A DNA stretch of 64,000 nt from Winogradskya humida. Lineage in GTDB: Bacteria > Actinomycetota > Actinomycetes > Mycobacteriales > Micromonosporaceae. The stretch is taken from NCBI RefSeq assembly GCF_016862215.1, contig NZ_BOMN01000113.1:1-64000 (forward strand). The letters are read 5' to 3'. Of the stretch, positions 52,284 to 59,959 are shown one piece after another. The position numbers were made by a program, and so were the translations under genes. How positions within the stretch are numbered: the first letter of the stretch is position 1; every line of letters begins with the position of its first letter. The notes under the pieces are model-generated. The model had not been told where the DNA came from, did no database searches, and saw only the letters and a list, made by a program, of their open reading frames with translations.

Positions 52284-52346
52284 TCCCGGCGGCACCCGCA
52301 TCGCGGCGCGCCGCCGGGACTGAGCCCCATCGTGGGAGGTCCTGCC

Positions 52347-53261
52347 TTGATCGACGACAAACGCTACGTGCGCGCGGCTCTGTCTTACTACGTCGGTGGT
52401 GCTTTGCCGGCCGGATGGGCGGCCACCGCCATCGAGCACGGCGTTCCGGTGAACAGCTGGGTATATCCCCGGCTCGGGCCCCTGGCCCCTGAGGTCGACG
52501 ACATCGTCGAGCAGCAACATGCTCTCGGTAGTTCGCTGTGGGAACGCGCGGCCGAAGCCGGCATGACGATGCTGATCCCTGGTGACCGGGGGTGGCCTTC
52601 CGGCACCGGCTGTGACGACCTGCCGTGCCTGTGGGTACGCGGGAACCCCGACGTTGCTGCCCAGCTCCAGCCCGCCATCACCGTGACCGGGTCCTTCCAA
52701 TCGACCGACTACGGCGCTCATGTGGCAGCTGATCTGGGACGCGGCCTCGCCGCTGCAGGATGGACCCTGATCACGGGGGCCAACCGTGGCATCAACGCCC
52801 ATGCCTTCAGCGGCGCTCTGGCACACGAACTGGCGGCACCGGTTCTGGTCACCGCGGCCGGCCCCGACCATCACTTCGGCACCGTGGTGGACGCCATGAT
52901 CACTCACGCCATCCAGCGGGGCACGGTCGTGAGTGCCTTCCCTCCCGGCCTCGGACTCACGCAGCCCCGGCTGCAGGTGTGCTCACGATTGCTGGCCACG
53001 ATGAGCACCGCCACGGTGATCGTAGAAGCGTTTACCTCCAGCAGCGCCATGGCAATCGCCGACGCTGCTCAGCGGGCCGGCCGGGTCGTAGCCGCGGTGC
53101 CCGGGCCGGTGACCTCCGGTGTGTCTGCCGGATGTCATCAGCTGATCGTGAACAGGACAGCCTCGCTGGTAACGCGGGCTGAGGATGTGCTCGCCGTGAT
53201 CGCCGAGTCCCACGTGAAGCCGGTATCAGCGCGCACGTCTGCGCCACGCGTCCGCCGCTGA
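52347..53261 (+). CDS. DprA-like (DNA-processing A) protein
   Basis: A 304-residue DprA/Smf Rossmann-fold protein. ITVTGSFQSTDYGAHVAADLGRGLAAAGWTLITGANRGINAHAF corresponds to the DprA nucleotide/ssDNA-binding core (G(S)R..S.YG......A..L...G...VSG.A.GID..AH). RGTVVSAFPPGL and VIVEAFTSSSAM follow as in the family, and VAAVPGPVTSGVSAGCHQLI matches the DprA end. The TTG at 52347 is chosen because GGGAGG precedes it. Chromosomal DprA serves in natural transformation; such extra copies in mobile DNA are poorly understood. Confidence 0.8.
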   Translation: MIDDKRYVRAALSYYVGGALPAGWAATAIEHGVPVNSWVYPRLGPLAPEVDDIVEQQHALGSSLWERAAEAGMTMLIPGDRGWPSGTGCDDLPCLWVRGNPDVAAQLQPAITVTGSFQSTDYGAHVAADLGRGLAAAGWTLITGANRGINAHAFSGALAHELAAPVLVTAAGPDHHFGTVVDAMITHAIQRGTVVSAFPPGLGLTQPRLQVCSRLLATMSTATVIVEAFTSSSAMAIADAAQRAGRVVAAVPGPVTSGVSAGCHQLIVNRTASLVTRAEDVLAVIAESHVKPVSARTSAPRVRR

Positions 53262-53309
53262 CATCGCAGGCCTGTCCGTCGAGGTGTCACTTCTTCTGCC
53301 GCCGTCTTG

Positions 53310-53344
53310 TGCCAGCGCCCGCTCGCCGCGGGCGCTGGCTTCTT
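53310..53344 (+). terminator. Rho-independent terminator after the DprA-like gene
   Basis: A perfect 11-bp stem (gccagcgcccg 53310-53320 / cgggcgctggc 53328-53338) with a 7-base loop and then ttctttt. The T-run ends only a few bases before the GAGGAG site of the next gene, so it could also act as an attenuator. Confidence 0.85.
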
Positions 53345-53356
53345 TTGTGAGGAGCA

Positions 53357-53857
53357 ATGGTGGGGTCAACTCGTCGCTTTTTGCGCGGCTTCTTCTCGGC
53401 GTGCAGCGCCGCATCACCGTCCAAACCGATCGTCGTCTGTGACGACATCACCCGCCTGGCCCGCAAGGCGACCACTGGCGAGAACATCCCGATCTTCCAG
53501 GATCTGCTTACCGGGTTGGACCCACTCAGCCGCGATTTTGGCACGGACGTCCAGACCCTGGTCACGTGCAGCGACGGGGTGGGCTTACTCCGCACTACCT
53601 GGCCGATCACCGGCATTCGGATCGAGCCGACCACCCACGCAGCCGGCATCGACCCGGCACAGATCGTCGCCGCCCGCGACGGTGGTTTTCTGGTGCTGGT
53701 CACGATTATGGACACCGTGACAGTCGCCTCGGACAGGGTGCCGCCGGAGTGGTTCCCGCTCGCGCCGCACACGCCGCAGGCGGTCATGGCCGCCGTGGTC
53801 GCTACCGCGCACACGTTGTACCGCAGTTTTCTGTCCGCCGCCCGACAAGTCGGGTAA
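53357..53857 (+). CDS. Hypothetical protein
   Basis: A 166-residue protein I do not recognise. It has a mixed alpha/beta pattern: KPIVVCDDITRLARKATTGE, FGTDVQTLVTCSDGVGLLRT, and a long helix HTPQAVMAAVVATAHTLYRSFLS. GAGGAG lies before the ATG. It directly follows the terminator of the DprA-like gene. No membrane helix. Confidence 0.6.
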   Translation: MVGSTRRFLRGFFSACSAASPSKPIVVCDDITRLARKATTGENIPIFQDLLTGLDPLSRDFGTDVQTLVTCSDGVGLLRTTWPITGIRIEPTTHAAGIDPAQIVAARDGGFLVLVTIMDTVTVASDRVPPEWFPLAPHTPQAVMAAVVATAHTLYRSFLSAARQVG

Positions 53858-54275
53858 AGGCGGTACGCGGCCATCGGCACCCAGCACCGATATCGCCGTC
53901 GAGGACACCGCCTTGGGTACCCGCCTCGAGCCGCCCTGCGTTTTCAGTCCTGGGTCGATTGCCGCCACTGCTGGTCGTCTTCCGCCACTAAGACGCGGCA
54001 CATTACGGGCGGGTCTTGCTGTTGCCGCGTACTCGCCGGTGCCAGCGATTGGGGTGGCACGCATAACGAGTTCCGCCCGGAACTGGTCGCGTACACGTGC
54101 GTGCCACCGGCCGGCAGCCGGCTTCAGAGCGCAGCGCACGGTGTACGGCCTCAGCAACACGTAGCGAAACCTGTCGGGCACGATGAGCGGGCGTCTCAGG
54201 TGCCACAACCTCAGCGTGTGACGTGCCGTCAAGCGCACTACGCGGGAAGCCCGTGGTGCGGGTGCCGTTCGGTCT
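53858..54275. other. Non-coding region before leader copy B
   Basis: About 420 bases. Open frames on both strands are arginine/alanine-rich shadows with no ribosome-binding sites. I see nothing further. Confidence 0.4.
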
Positions 54276-54459
54276 GGGGACGGGGCACGGTCCCGGCCGC
54301 TCGTGGCGTCGTCAAGCCACGTCCCGGTGAACGCCCCGTATCGCCTCCACTTGGGATAGCTGGTATCCACCGAGCAGTGGCAGAACGAAGTGACCACTGC
54401 GGCGCACCGGGCGGGCTGGACACCGCCTCTGTTCGGCCGGGCCTGGTCGTGCCGTCCCC
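54276..54459 (+). ncRNA. Structured leader, copy B
   Basis: Starts ggggacggggcacggtcccg and ends cgtgccgtcccc, 184 bases, same length as copy A. The ends are complementary (ggggacgg-gg-cacg pairs with cgtgccgtcccc with a 2-base bulge). gtcgtcaagcc at 54308-54318 and a central ccac...gtgg hairpin (54366-54379) are also shared. It ends 45 bases before the ATG of the next gene. Confidence 0.55.
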
Positions 54460-54504
54460 GCCCGGACGGCACACCGCCGGGCCACCACCGTCCCTGGAGG
54501 TGCC

Positions 54505-55025
54505 ATGAGCGCCGACGATGCCACCCCGACCGATTCCATTGATTTGTCGCATAACACCGGCCGCATGTTGCCGCCGGTGGTGCGGCGTCGGTCATCGTCA
54601 CTCGCAACCAGCTCGAGGGTTGGACCGGGCGCGCACTGACCGACGACGAAGTGGCGCACCTCAACGCCGCCATCGCGGATTCCTCTATCCCAGATGCCAT
54701 CGCTCAGTTCGGCGCCGACGTGCGCCATGAGAATGAACCCAGCCGGTATCGCATCAACAGCCACACCAATGACGCAGGCGATTGGTGCCGGTCTTTGTAC
54801 ACCGTCATCGCCGAAACCGCCAGCAACAACGATGGCCGGTGCCCGGCGGGCTGCGCCAATGGCGCCATCGAAGCGGACGACCGTGACGACGACCCACCGA
54901 ATCTGACGGATTGCCAGTTGTGTGGTGCACCCGGCGGATACCCCTACTGCGCCAGCACCTTTGGTGGCCGCATGTCCTGCGTAGAGGCGGTCACGTTCGA
55001 CGAAGCAGCCGAGCCCGATCGCTGA
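54505..55025 (+). pseudogene. Frameshifted hypothetical gene
   Basis: The ATG at 54505 follows TGGAGGTG and reads MSADDATPTDSIDLSHNTGR then MLPPVV, after which this frame soon ends. From about 54582 another frame gives SVIVTRNQLEGWTGRALTDDE then VAHLNAAIADSSIPDAIAQF, continuing to 55025 with four to six cysteines (CQLCGAPGGYPYC). The second frame has no start of its own before GTG 54651. Together they read as one ~170-residue protein with a frameshift at about 54575-54585. The 'TR.Q...W.GR.LTDDE' block is common in actinomycete hypothetical proteins. A sequencing error is possible. Confidence 0.5.
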
Positions 55026-55269
55026 GTCGTCTCCGGCCCGGGCGCCGGCCCATCGAACGCCGGATCACGTCATTGCGCGGCGCTGCGGCATAGCCCCTCC
55101 ATAGGCAAGGCCGCGGTCAACCCGCCAACGGGGTGCTGAGTGCATGCGGCTGCGTTTGTCTCTTATGGAATCTGCCGGCCCCGCTCCCATCAGGCTTGGG
55201 TCGATTCGTTACCCCTGCCCTTATTGCGTCTCGACCATCTGTGAATGGTCAGAAAGTGACGGTCTTCTG

Positions 55270-55815
55270 ATGGATACGACTCCACCGACGGATAAACGGT
55301 ATGCCTTCTACGTCGATGAGACCATGCGAACCGAGTATGGATACGTCCCCTCGATCATCACCGAGGACGAGCCCGACCACACCCCGATGCGCGGGAACGG
55401 AACACACGCGACCCCGTGGTATTGGGGCCATGACCTCATGGCCGCCCGCACGATCGCCGCGCAGGCCAATGCCGCCCTCGGGTTGACCGACAGCGACGTG
55501 CGTGCCGTCATCATGTCGTCGTTTCGCGCCTCGCAGACAATTGCCGAAACCGGGCTCGTCATTCGCTTCCTGGTCGCCGGCGCCATTACCTACGAGGTGG
55601 AAAGCGGTGACGAGCCGAGTGCCGGCTGGATGCTGGGACCGGTAACCCTGGCCGACGGGACTGTCCTGCACCGCCAGGATCCGGTCTTCGCGATCGTTGC
55701 CAGCGCCGTCGAGCCCTACCTGTCTCGCATCGCCTGGGGTGCATGGGGAGACCGCGACGCGGACAGTGTGCTGCGCATCGACGTGCGCACCGGCCGTTGG
55801 CTGCGGAACCCATGA
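55270..55815 (+). CDS. Hypothetical protein
   Basis: About 181 residues (223 if started at 55144). Recognisable features: RYAFYVDETMRTEYGYVPSIITEDEPDHTP at the start and a later AQANAALGLTDSDVRAVIMSSFRASQ helix, then AITYEVESGDEP. I do not know the family. No start has a strong ribosome site; ATG at 55270 is the best-spaced. It is followed by the GP88 gene with ATGA overlap, which ties it to that operon. Confidence 0.6.
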   Translation: MDTTPPTDKRYAFYVDETMRTEYGYVPSIITEDEPDHTPMRGNGTHATPWYWGHDLMAARTIAAQANAALGLTDSDVRAVIMSSFRASQTIAETGLVIRFLVAGAITYEVESGDEPSAGWMLGPVTLADGTVLHRQDPVFAIVASAVEPYLSRIAWGAWGDRDADSVLRIDVRTGRWLRNP

Positions 55816-56138
55816 GCCCTGCACGGCGCCCAGGTGTCCCCCACGCTCGAGAGCCACCACCGCAGGCACCGTCCACGCACCGCGCCGCAGAACCTGATCA
55901 GCTGACACTGTGGCCGAGCTACACACCAGTTCCCCCGCCTACCAGCGGGCGACCGCCTCGGACCACCCGGCTCCTGACCCAGAGCAACCGCCGGCTCAAA
56001 AGAATCGGCGTGTGGACGTGGACCTTGCCTGCCTGGGCCGGGCGACTCCCCGACGGGCGGACCTACAACACCTGTCCGTCGGCGGGGGTCTGCCATCAGG
56101 TCTGCTACGCCCTCTCTGCGCGGAATTGCGTTAAGTGA
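55812..56138 (+). pseudogene. GP88-family gene, 5' part (interrupted)
   Basis: 108 residues in frame. LLTQSNRRLKRIGVWTW then TLPAWAGRLPDGRTYNTCPSAGVCHQVCYALSA is the N-terminal cysteine-rich part of the GP88 family (phage-type proteins with CP.AG.C...CYA). After SA the frame gives RNCVK and stops at 56138. The rest of the protein reappears near 63422. The gene has been cut by the element that follows. ATGA overlap with the upstream gene. Confidence 0.75.
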
Positions 56139-56277
56139 AAGGCGCTGCGGCCGTCGGCTCGCGGCCTTGCTGGGTCGTGTCAGCCTACCGCGGGGGTAGA
56201 GCCGGCTCGCGGACCTGCGGGTTTGCCACCGCCTTTCATCTGATGGAAGATACTTGCGTTGAACGAAAGGGGTAGGA

Positions 56278-57396
56278 GTGAGGGCTCGGGATGATCTGCC
56301 TCCCGGATCGGCGCGGATGGAGCTACGCGAAGGCGTACTCCTTCTCCGTCCTGAGGATGCTGTGCTGGATGCGATGGTGTCCGGCTGGGAAAAGCAGCAG
56401 CGCGGTGGACGGCGGCTTCAGCGAGAAACCGTCGACGCCCGTACGAGCGTGGTGCGCCGGTTCATAGAGTTCACGAACGAGTACCCCTGGCACTGGTCGG
56501 CGGCGCACATGGACGAGTGGACGGCGCAGCTGGTGATGGAGCAGAAGCTGGCGGAGTCCACGATGCGCAACTACCAGGGTGCGATCCGGATGTTCAGCGA
56601 CTTCATCACCTCGCCGTATTACCAGTGGCCCGAAGAGTGCGAGGCGCGTTTCGGTACGCATCCGGTGCAGATCTGTCATGAGTGGAACACCGTCGCCCAC
56701 CTGGTCGACTACGAGGGCGGTCCGGGCCGCAGACCAATGACGCGCGAGGAGTGTCAGGCGCTGTTCGACTACGCCGACGAGCAGGTCGACCGGGCGGTCC
56801 GGCTCAAGCGCAAGGGCGCGCTGACCGCCTACCGCGACGCCACCGTCCTGAAGGTGATCTACGCCTGGGGGCTGCGCTGCAACGAGGCCAGCAAGCTGGA
56901 CCGGACGGACTGGTACCGCAACCCCAAGGCACCCGAGCTAGGAAAGTACGGGCAGCTGAACGTCCGCTGGGGCAAACGGTCGAAGGGATCACCGCCGAAG
57001 CGGCGGATGGTGGCAACCGTAATGCCGTGGGCCGTCGAGGCAGTCGAGGACTACCTGGCCAACGCCAGGCCCCGGTTCGGCCTGGCGGACCACCCGGCGA
57101 TGTGGGTGACCGAGCGCGGCGGCCGGCTTCGCCCCCGGGAGATCGAGGAGCGTTTCGCCGCCTACCGCGACGCACTGGGCATGGACACGGACCTGGTTCC
57201 GCACTGTCTACGGCACAGTCACGTCACGCACCTGATCGAGGACGGGGCCGATGCGAAGTTCGTCCAGGACCAGGTCGGGCACCGGTTCGCCAGCACCACG
57301 GCGATCTACACCGGAGTGTCGGGCGACTTCATGAACACCACACTGCGCCAGCACCTGGACCGGGGCCTGGCACCGGCTGACGGAGGAACGGCATGA
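56278..57396 (+). CDS. Tyrosine recombinase (integrase)
   Basis: A 372-residue phage-integrase-type recombinase with the full catalytic set: Arg in YAWGLRCNEASKL, Lys in GKRSKGSPPKRR, His-x-x-Arg in PHCLRHSHVTHL, His in QVGHRFAST, and Tyr in TAIYTGVSG. An N-terminal SAM-like DNA-binding domain (ETVDARTSVVRRFIEFTNEY...MRNYQGAIRMFSDF) precedes it. GTG start at 56278 after AAAGGGGTAGGA; ATG at 56317 is possible. ATGA overlap with the HTH gene. It should drive movement of the element. Confidence 0.93.
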   Translation: MRARDDLPPGSARMELREGVLLLRPEDAVLDAMVSGWEKQQRGGRRLQRETVDARTSVVRRFIEFTNEYPWHWSAAHMDEWTAQLVMEQKLAESTMRNYQGAIRMFSDFITSPYYQWPEECEARFGTHPVQICHEWNTVAHLVDYEGGPGRRPMTREECQALFDYADEQVDRAVRLKRKGALTAYRDATVLKVIYAWGLRCNEASKLDRTDWYRNPKAPELGKYGQLNVRWGKRSKGSPPKRRMVATVMPWAVEAVEDYLANARPRFGLADHPAMWVTERGGRLRPREIEERFAAYRDALGMDTDLVPHCLRHSHVTHLIEDGADAKFVQDQVGHRFASTTAIYTGVSGDFMNTTLRQHLDRGLAPADGGTA

Positions 57397-57731
57397 CCGT
57401 CAAGCTCGACTACACCTGGAATCTGCGCGAGATCATGGCCACTCGCGGCATGTTCAACACGACCGACATCCGGCCGCACCTCATCGATCGCGGCATCACC
57501 TTGTCACCGACCCAGATCTGGCGGCTGGTGACCGAGAAGCCCGAACGGCTGAGCCTGAAGATCCTCGTGGCGCTGATGGACATCCTCGACTGCCGCATGG
57601 AGGAGCTGATCGTGCCGGTCGCCGCCACCGCACGCCGCGCCACTGCGGTCGGTGAGAGTCCTGGCACCGATGCCGGCCGCGAGAGTGGCGTCGGGACCTT
57701 CCGACCCAAGCGAGCAAGGATCACCGATTGA
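57393..57731 (+). CDS. Small XRE/Cro-type HTH protein
   Basis: A 112-residue protein. NLREIMATRGMFNTTDIRPHL then GITLSPTQIWRLVTEKPERLSLKILVALMDILDCRMEELI is a Cro/C1-type HTH, and the C-terminal 40 residues are basic and flexible. ATGA overlaps on both sides place it between the two recombination proteins. It may be an accessory DNA-bending or control factor of the element. Confidence 0.85.
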   Translation: MTVKLDYTWNLREIMATRGMFNTTDIRPHLIDRGITLSPTQIWRLVTEKPERLSLKILVALMDILDCRMEELIVPVAATARRATAVGESPGTDAGRESGVGTFRPKRARITD

Positions 57732-59836
57732 CCGCGCCAACGGGTCCTTCCCGGAAGGAGGATGTCTCCGACGCTGATCCCGCGCAGGTCGTCGCGGCGG
57801 TCGTCGCCCGGCTCGACCCCACCACCGACCGCCCGGAGCTGGCCGCATTGCTCTGCGCGATGGTTCCCTACCCGCGCTGGCGGCAGAAGATCGCCGATCA
57901 GCTGACGAGCCGGCCCGAGCTGCTCACCGGCGCGGGAGCCTACGGTTCGGCGAGCGTCGTGACGCTCATTCAGACGCTGCGTGAGCGTGGCGTGCCTGGT
58001 GTCGTGATCCCTGCCTGCCCGTTCTGCGACCGCCTCGTCCGCCTTTCCCGCAGCCGCGACGGGCTCCGTTGCTGCAAGAGCTGTTGGAACCAGGCACACG
58101 TAAAACGCTGCGCCCGCTGTGGAGAGCTCGCTGTGATGACTCGGCGCACCGGCGACGGCCAGTCGCTGTGCGCCGCGTGTTGCCGGACCGAGCCGTCGAT
58201 TGCCGAGACGTGTACCAGCTGCGGCCGGAAGGCCCTGCCCGCACGCCGCGACGGCGAGATCGTGCAATGCCAGAACTGCTGCACGCCGCCTGTGGCGACC
58301 TGCTCTGTCTGCCGTCACCGCAAGCCGTGCGCCTTGGCCGGCACCGACGCCCCTCGGTGCAAGGCCTGTACCGACAGACTTCGCGTCGAACCCTGCTCGG
58401 AGTGCGGACGACAGAGCACCGTCCACCGCCGCACCTCCTCCGGCAAGCCGCTGTGCAAGAGCTGCGGCTCCATGGACACCTGCACCGGATGCCGGCGCCG
58501 AAGGCCGATCCGCGCCCGCACCGAACATGGAATCTTCTGCCAGAGCTGCTACAGGAACGACAGCGCATCGCACCGAGCCTGCGTGCGGTGCGGCAGTGTT
58601 GAGAGGCTGCACCACTTCGGCCTCTGCACGAACTGCGCCTGGCCCGAGGTGGCCCGCGGGCTGCTCACCGGTCCCGACGGCGCCGTTCAACCGGCGATCG
58701 AACCCGTTCTCGTCGCACTGGCCGCCACCGATGCGGCTGCCGGCCTGAACTGGGTGGCTCGAGCCCGCACTCAGCAGATGCTCGCCGAGCTTGCGATCGG
58801 GATGTGCCCGGTCACCCACCAGTTCCTGGACGGGCTGACCCCGAACGGCGCGGCGACACACCTTCGCGCGATCCTGATCCAAGCCGGCGTGCTGCCCGCA
58901 CGCGACGAGCGTCTGAACCGCCTGGAGAGCGCCGTCGAGCGTCGCATCGTCCGCGTCAAGGAACCCGCGGCACGCAAGATCCTGCGGAGCTTCGCCACCT
59001 GGTACCACCTGCGGCGACTGCGCACGCTCGCGGTCCGCGAGCCACTGACCCAAGATCAGGTCGTCTACTCCATGAACTCGCTCACCGCCGCCGCGAGCCT
59101 GTTGAACTGGCTGCACGGACGCGGCCAGAACCTGGCTACCTGTACCCAGACCGACATCGACGACTGGCTCACCGTCGACACGTTTTCTCGATCACGCGGG
59201 TTCGTCAGCTGGGCCGTCAAACGTGGCCACGCGCACGGCATCGAGGTCCCACCGTTCAACAACGAATCCGTTCGCGAGGTGTTCACCGAACACGATCAAC
59301 GATGGTCCCTGGCCCGCCGACTCCTCAGCGACAGCTCGATCGCCGTCGCCGATAGCGTCGCCGGGCTGCTCGTACTGCTCTACGCCCAACGCGCCGTCCG
59401 GATCACACGCCTGACCACCGAGCACATCCTCGTCACCCAGGCCGGCGTACAACTGCTGCTCGGCGAACAACCGATCGCCGTGCCCTCGGCTCTCGGCGAA
59501 CTGATCATGGAACTTCTCCACGACCGTAGTGACGCCACCGCAACCGGACCGGACGACCGCACGTGGCTCTACCCGGCCCGTCGGCTCGGGCAACCCCTCG
59601 CCCCCAGAGACCTGCTGCGACGGTTACGCCTGCTGGGCGTCTCACCCACGCTCGGCCGCAACACCGCGCTGATGGAGATGGCCAGTGAGATGCCAGCCGC
59701 CGTGATCGCACGGCTGCTCGGGATCAGTCTTAACCGGGCGACGCGCTGGACCCAGGACGCGGGCAACACCCGGCCCGGCTACGCGGCAGATCTCGCGCGC
59801 CGCCGTACTGCCCGACCTTCTCCGCAGCAGGGGTAA
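57728..59836 (+). CDS. Large CxxC-rich protein with degenerate tyrosine-recombinase domain
   Basis: A 702-residue protein. Residues ~98-310 hold 14 CxxC motifs (CPFC, CKSC, CARC, CAAC, CTSC, CQNC, CSVC, CKAC, CSEC, CKSC, CTGC, CQSC, CVRC, CTNC), enough for seven zinc ribbons. From ~430 a SAM-like helical domain leads to YAQRAVRITRLTTEHI and LGRNTALMEMASEMPAAVIARLLGISLNRATRW, which align with the Arg and HxxR/H positions of tyrosine recombinases. The first Arg remains but the nucleophilic Tyr and HxxR are not seen, so it is probably non-catalytic. It is coupled to the integrase and HTH genes, making a three-protein module. Confidence 0.75.
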   Translation: MTAPTGPSRKEDVSDADPAQVVAAVVARLDPTTDRPELAALLCAMVPYPRWRQKIADQLTSRPELLTGAGAYGSASVVTLIQTLRERGVPGVVIPACPFCDRLVRLSRSRDGLRCCKSCWNQAHVKRCARCGELAVMTRRTGDGQSLCAACCRTEPSIAETCTSCGRKALPARRDGEIVQCQNCCTPPVATCSVCRHRKPCALAGTDAPRCKACTDRLRVEPCSECGRQSTVHRRTSSGKPLCKSCGSMDTCTGCRRRRPIRARTEHGIFCQSCYRNDSASHRACVRCGSVERLHHFGLCTNCAWPEVARGLLTGPDGAVQPAIEPVLVALAATDAAAGLNWVARARTQQMLAELAIGMCPVTHQFLDGLTPNGAATHLRAILIQAGVLPARDERLNRLESAVERRIVRVKEPAARKILRSFATWYHLRRLRTLAVREPLTQDQVVYSMNSLTAAASLLNWLHGRGQNLATCTQTDIDDWLTVDTFSRSRGFVSWAVKRGHAHGIEVPPFNNESVREVFTEHDQRWSLARRLLSDSSIAVADSVAGLLVLLYAQRAVRITRLTTEHILVTQAGVQLLLGEQPIAVPSALGELIMELLHDRSDATATGPDDRTWLYPARRLGQPLAPRDLLRRLRLLGVSPTLGRNTALMEMASEMPAAVIARLLGISLNRATRWTQDAGNTRPGYAADLARRRTARPSPQQG

Positions 59837-59959
59837 TCAACCGCAGAACACCGCCCTGAAGTCAATCGCACAATATTAGTGTCTGCCGGTTCCGCCTGTG
59901 CCGAAAATACGCCGAAAGGACGACTACCGCGACCGTCCACATGGTCCTACCTTCACTGA

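Larger units (their letters stand above)
51661..52346. other. Non-coding region between IS110 and the DprA-like gene
   Basis: Nearly 690 bases containing the presumed IS110 bridge-RNA end, the CRISPR-like repeat and the 184-nt leader of the DprA-like gene. No protein gene seen. Confidence 0.5.

Noticed and set aside
52137..52907. Minus-strand frame over the DprA-like gene
   Set aside because: It runs antisense to a gene with clear DprA motifs and a strong ribosome site.
53585..54700. Minus-strand frame of 371 codons
   Set aside because: Composition is arginine-rich and it is antisense to a better-supported gene with GAGGAG; no domain recognised.
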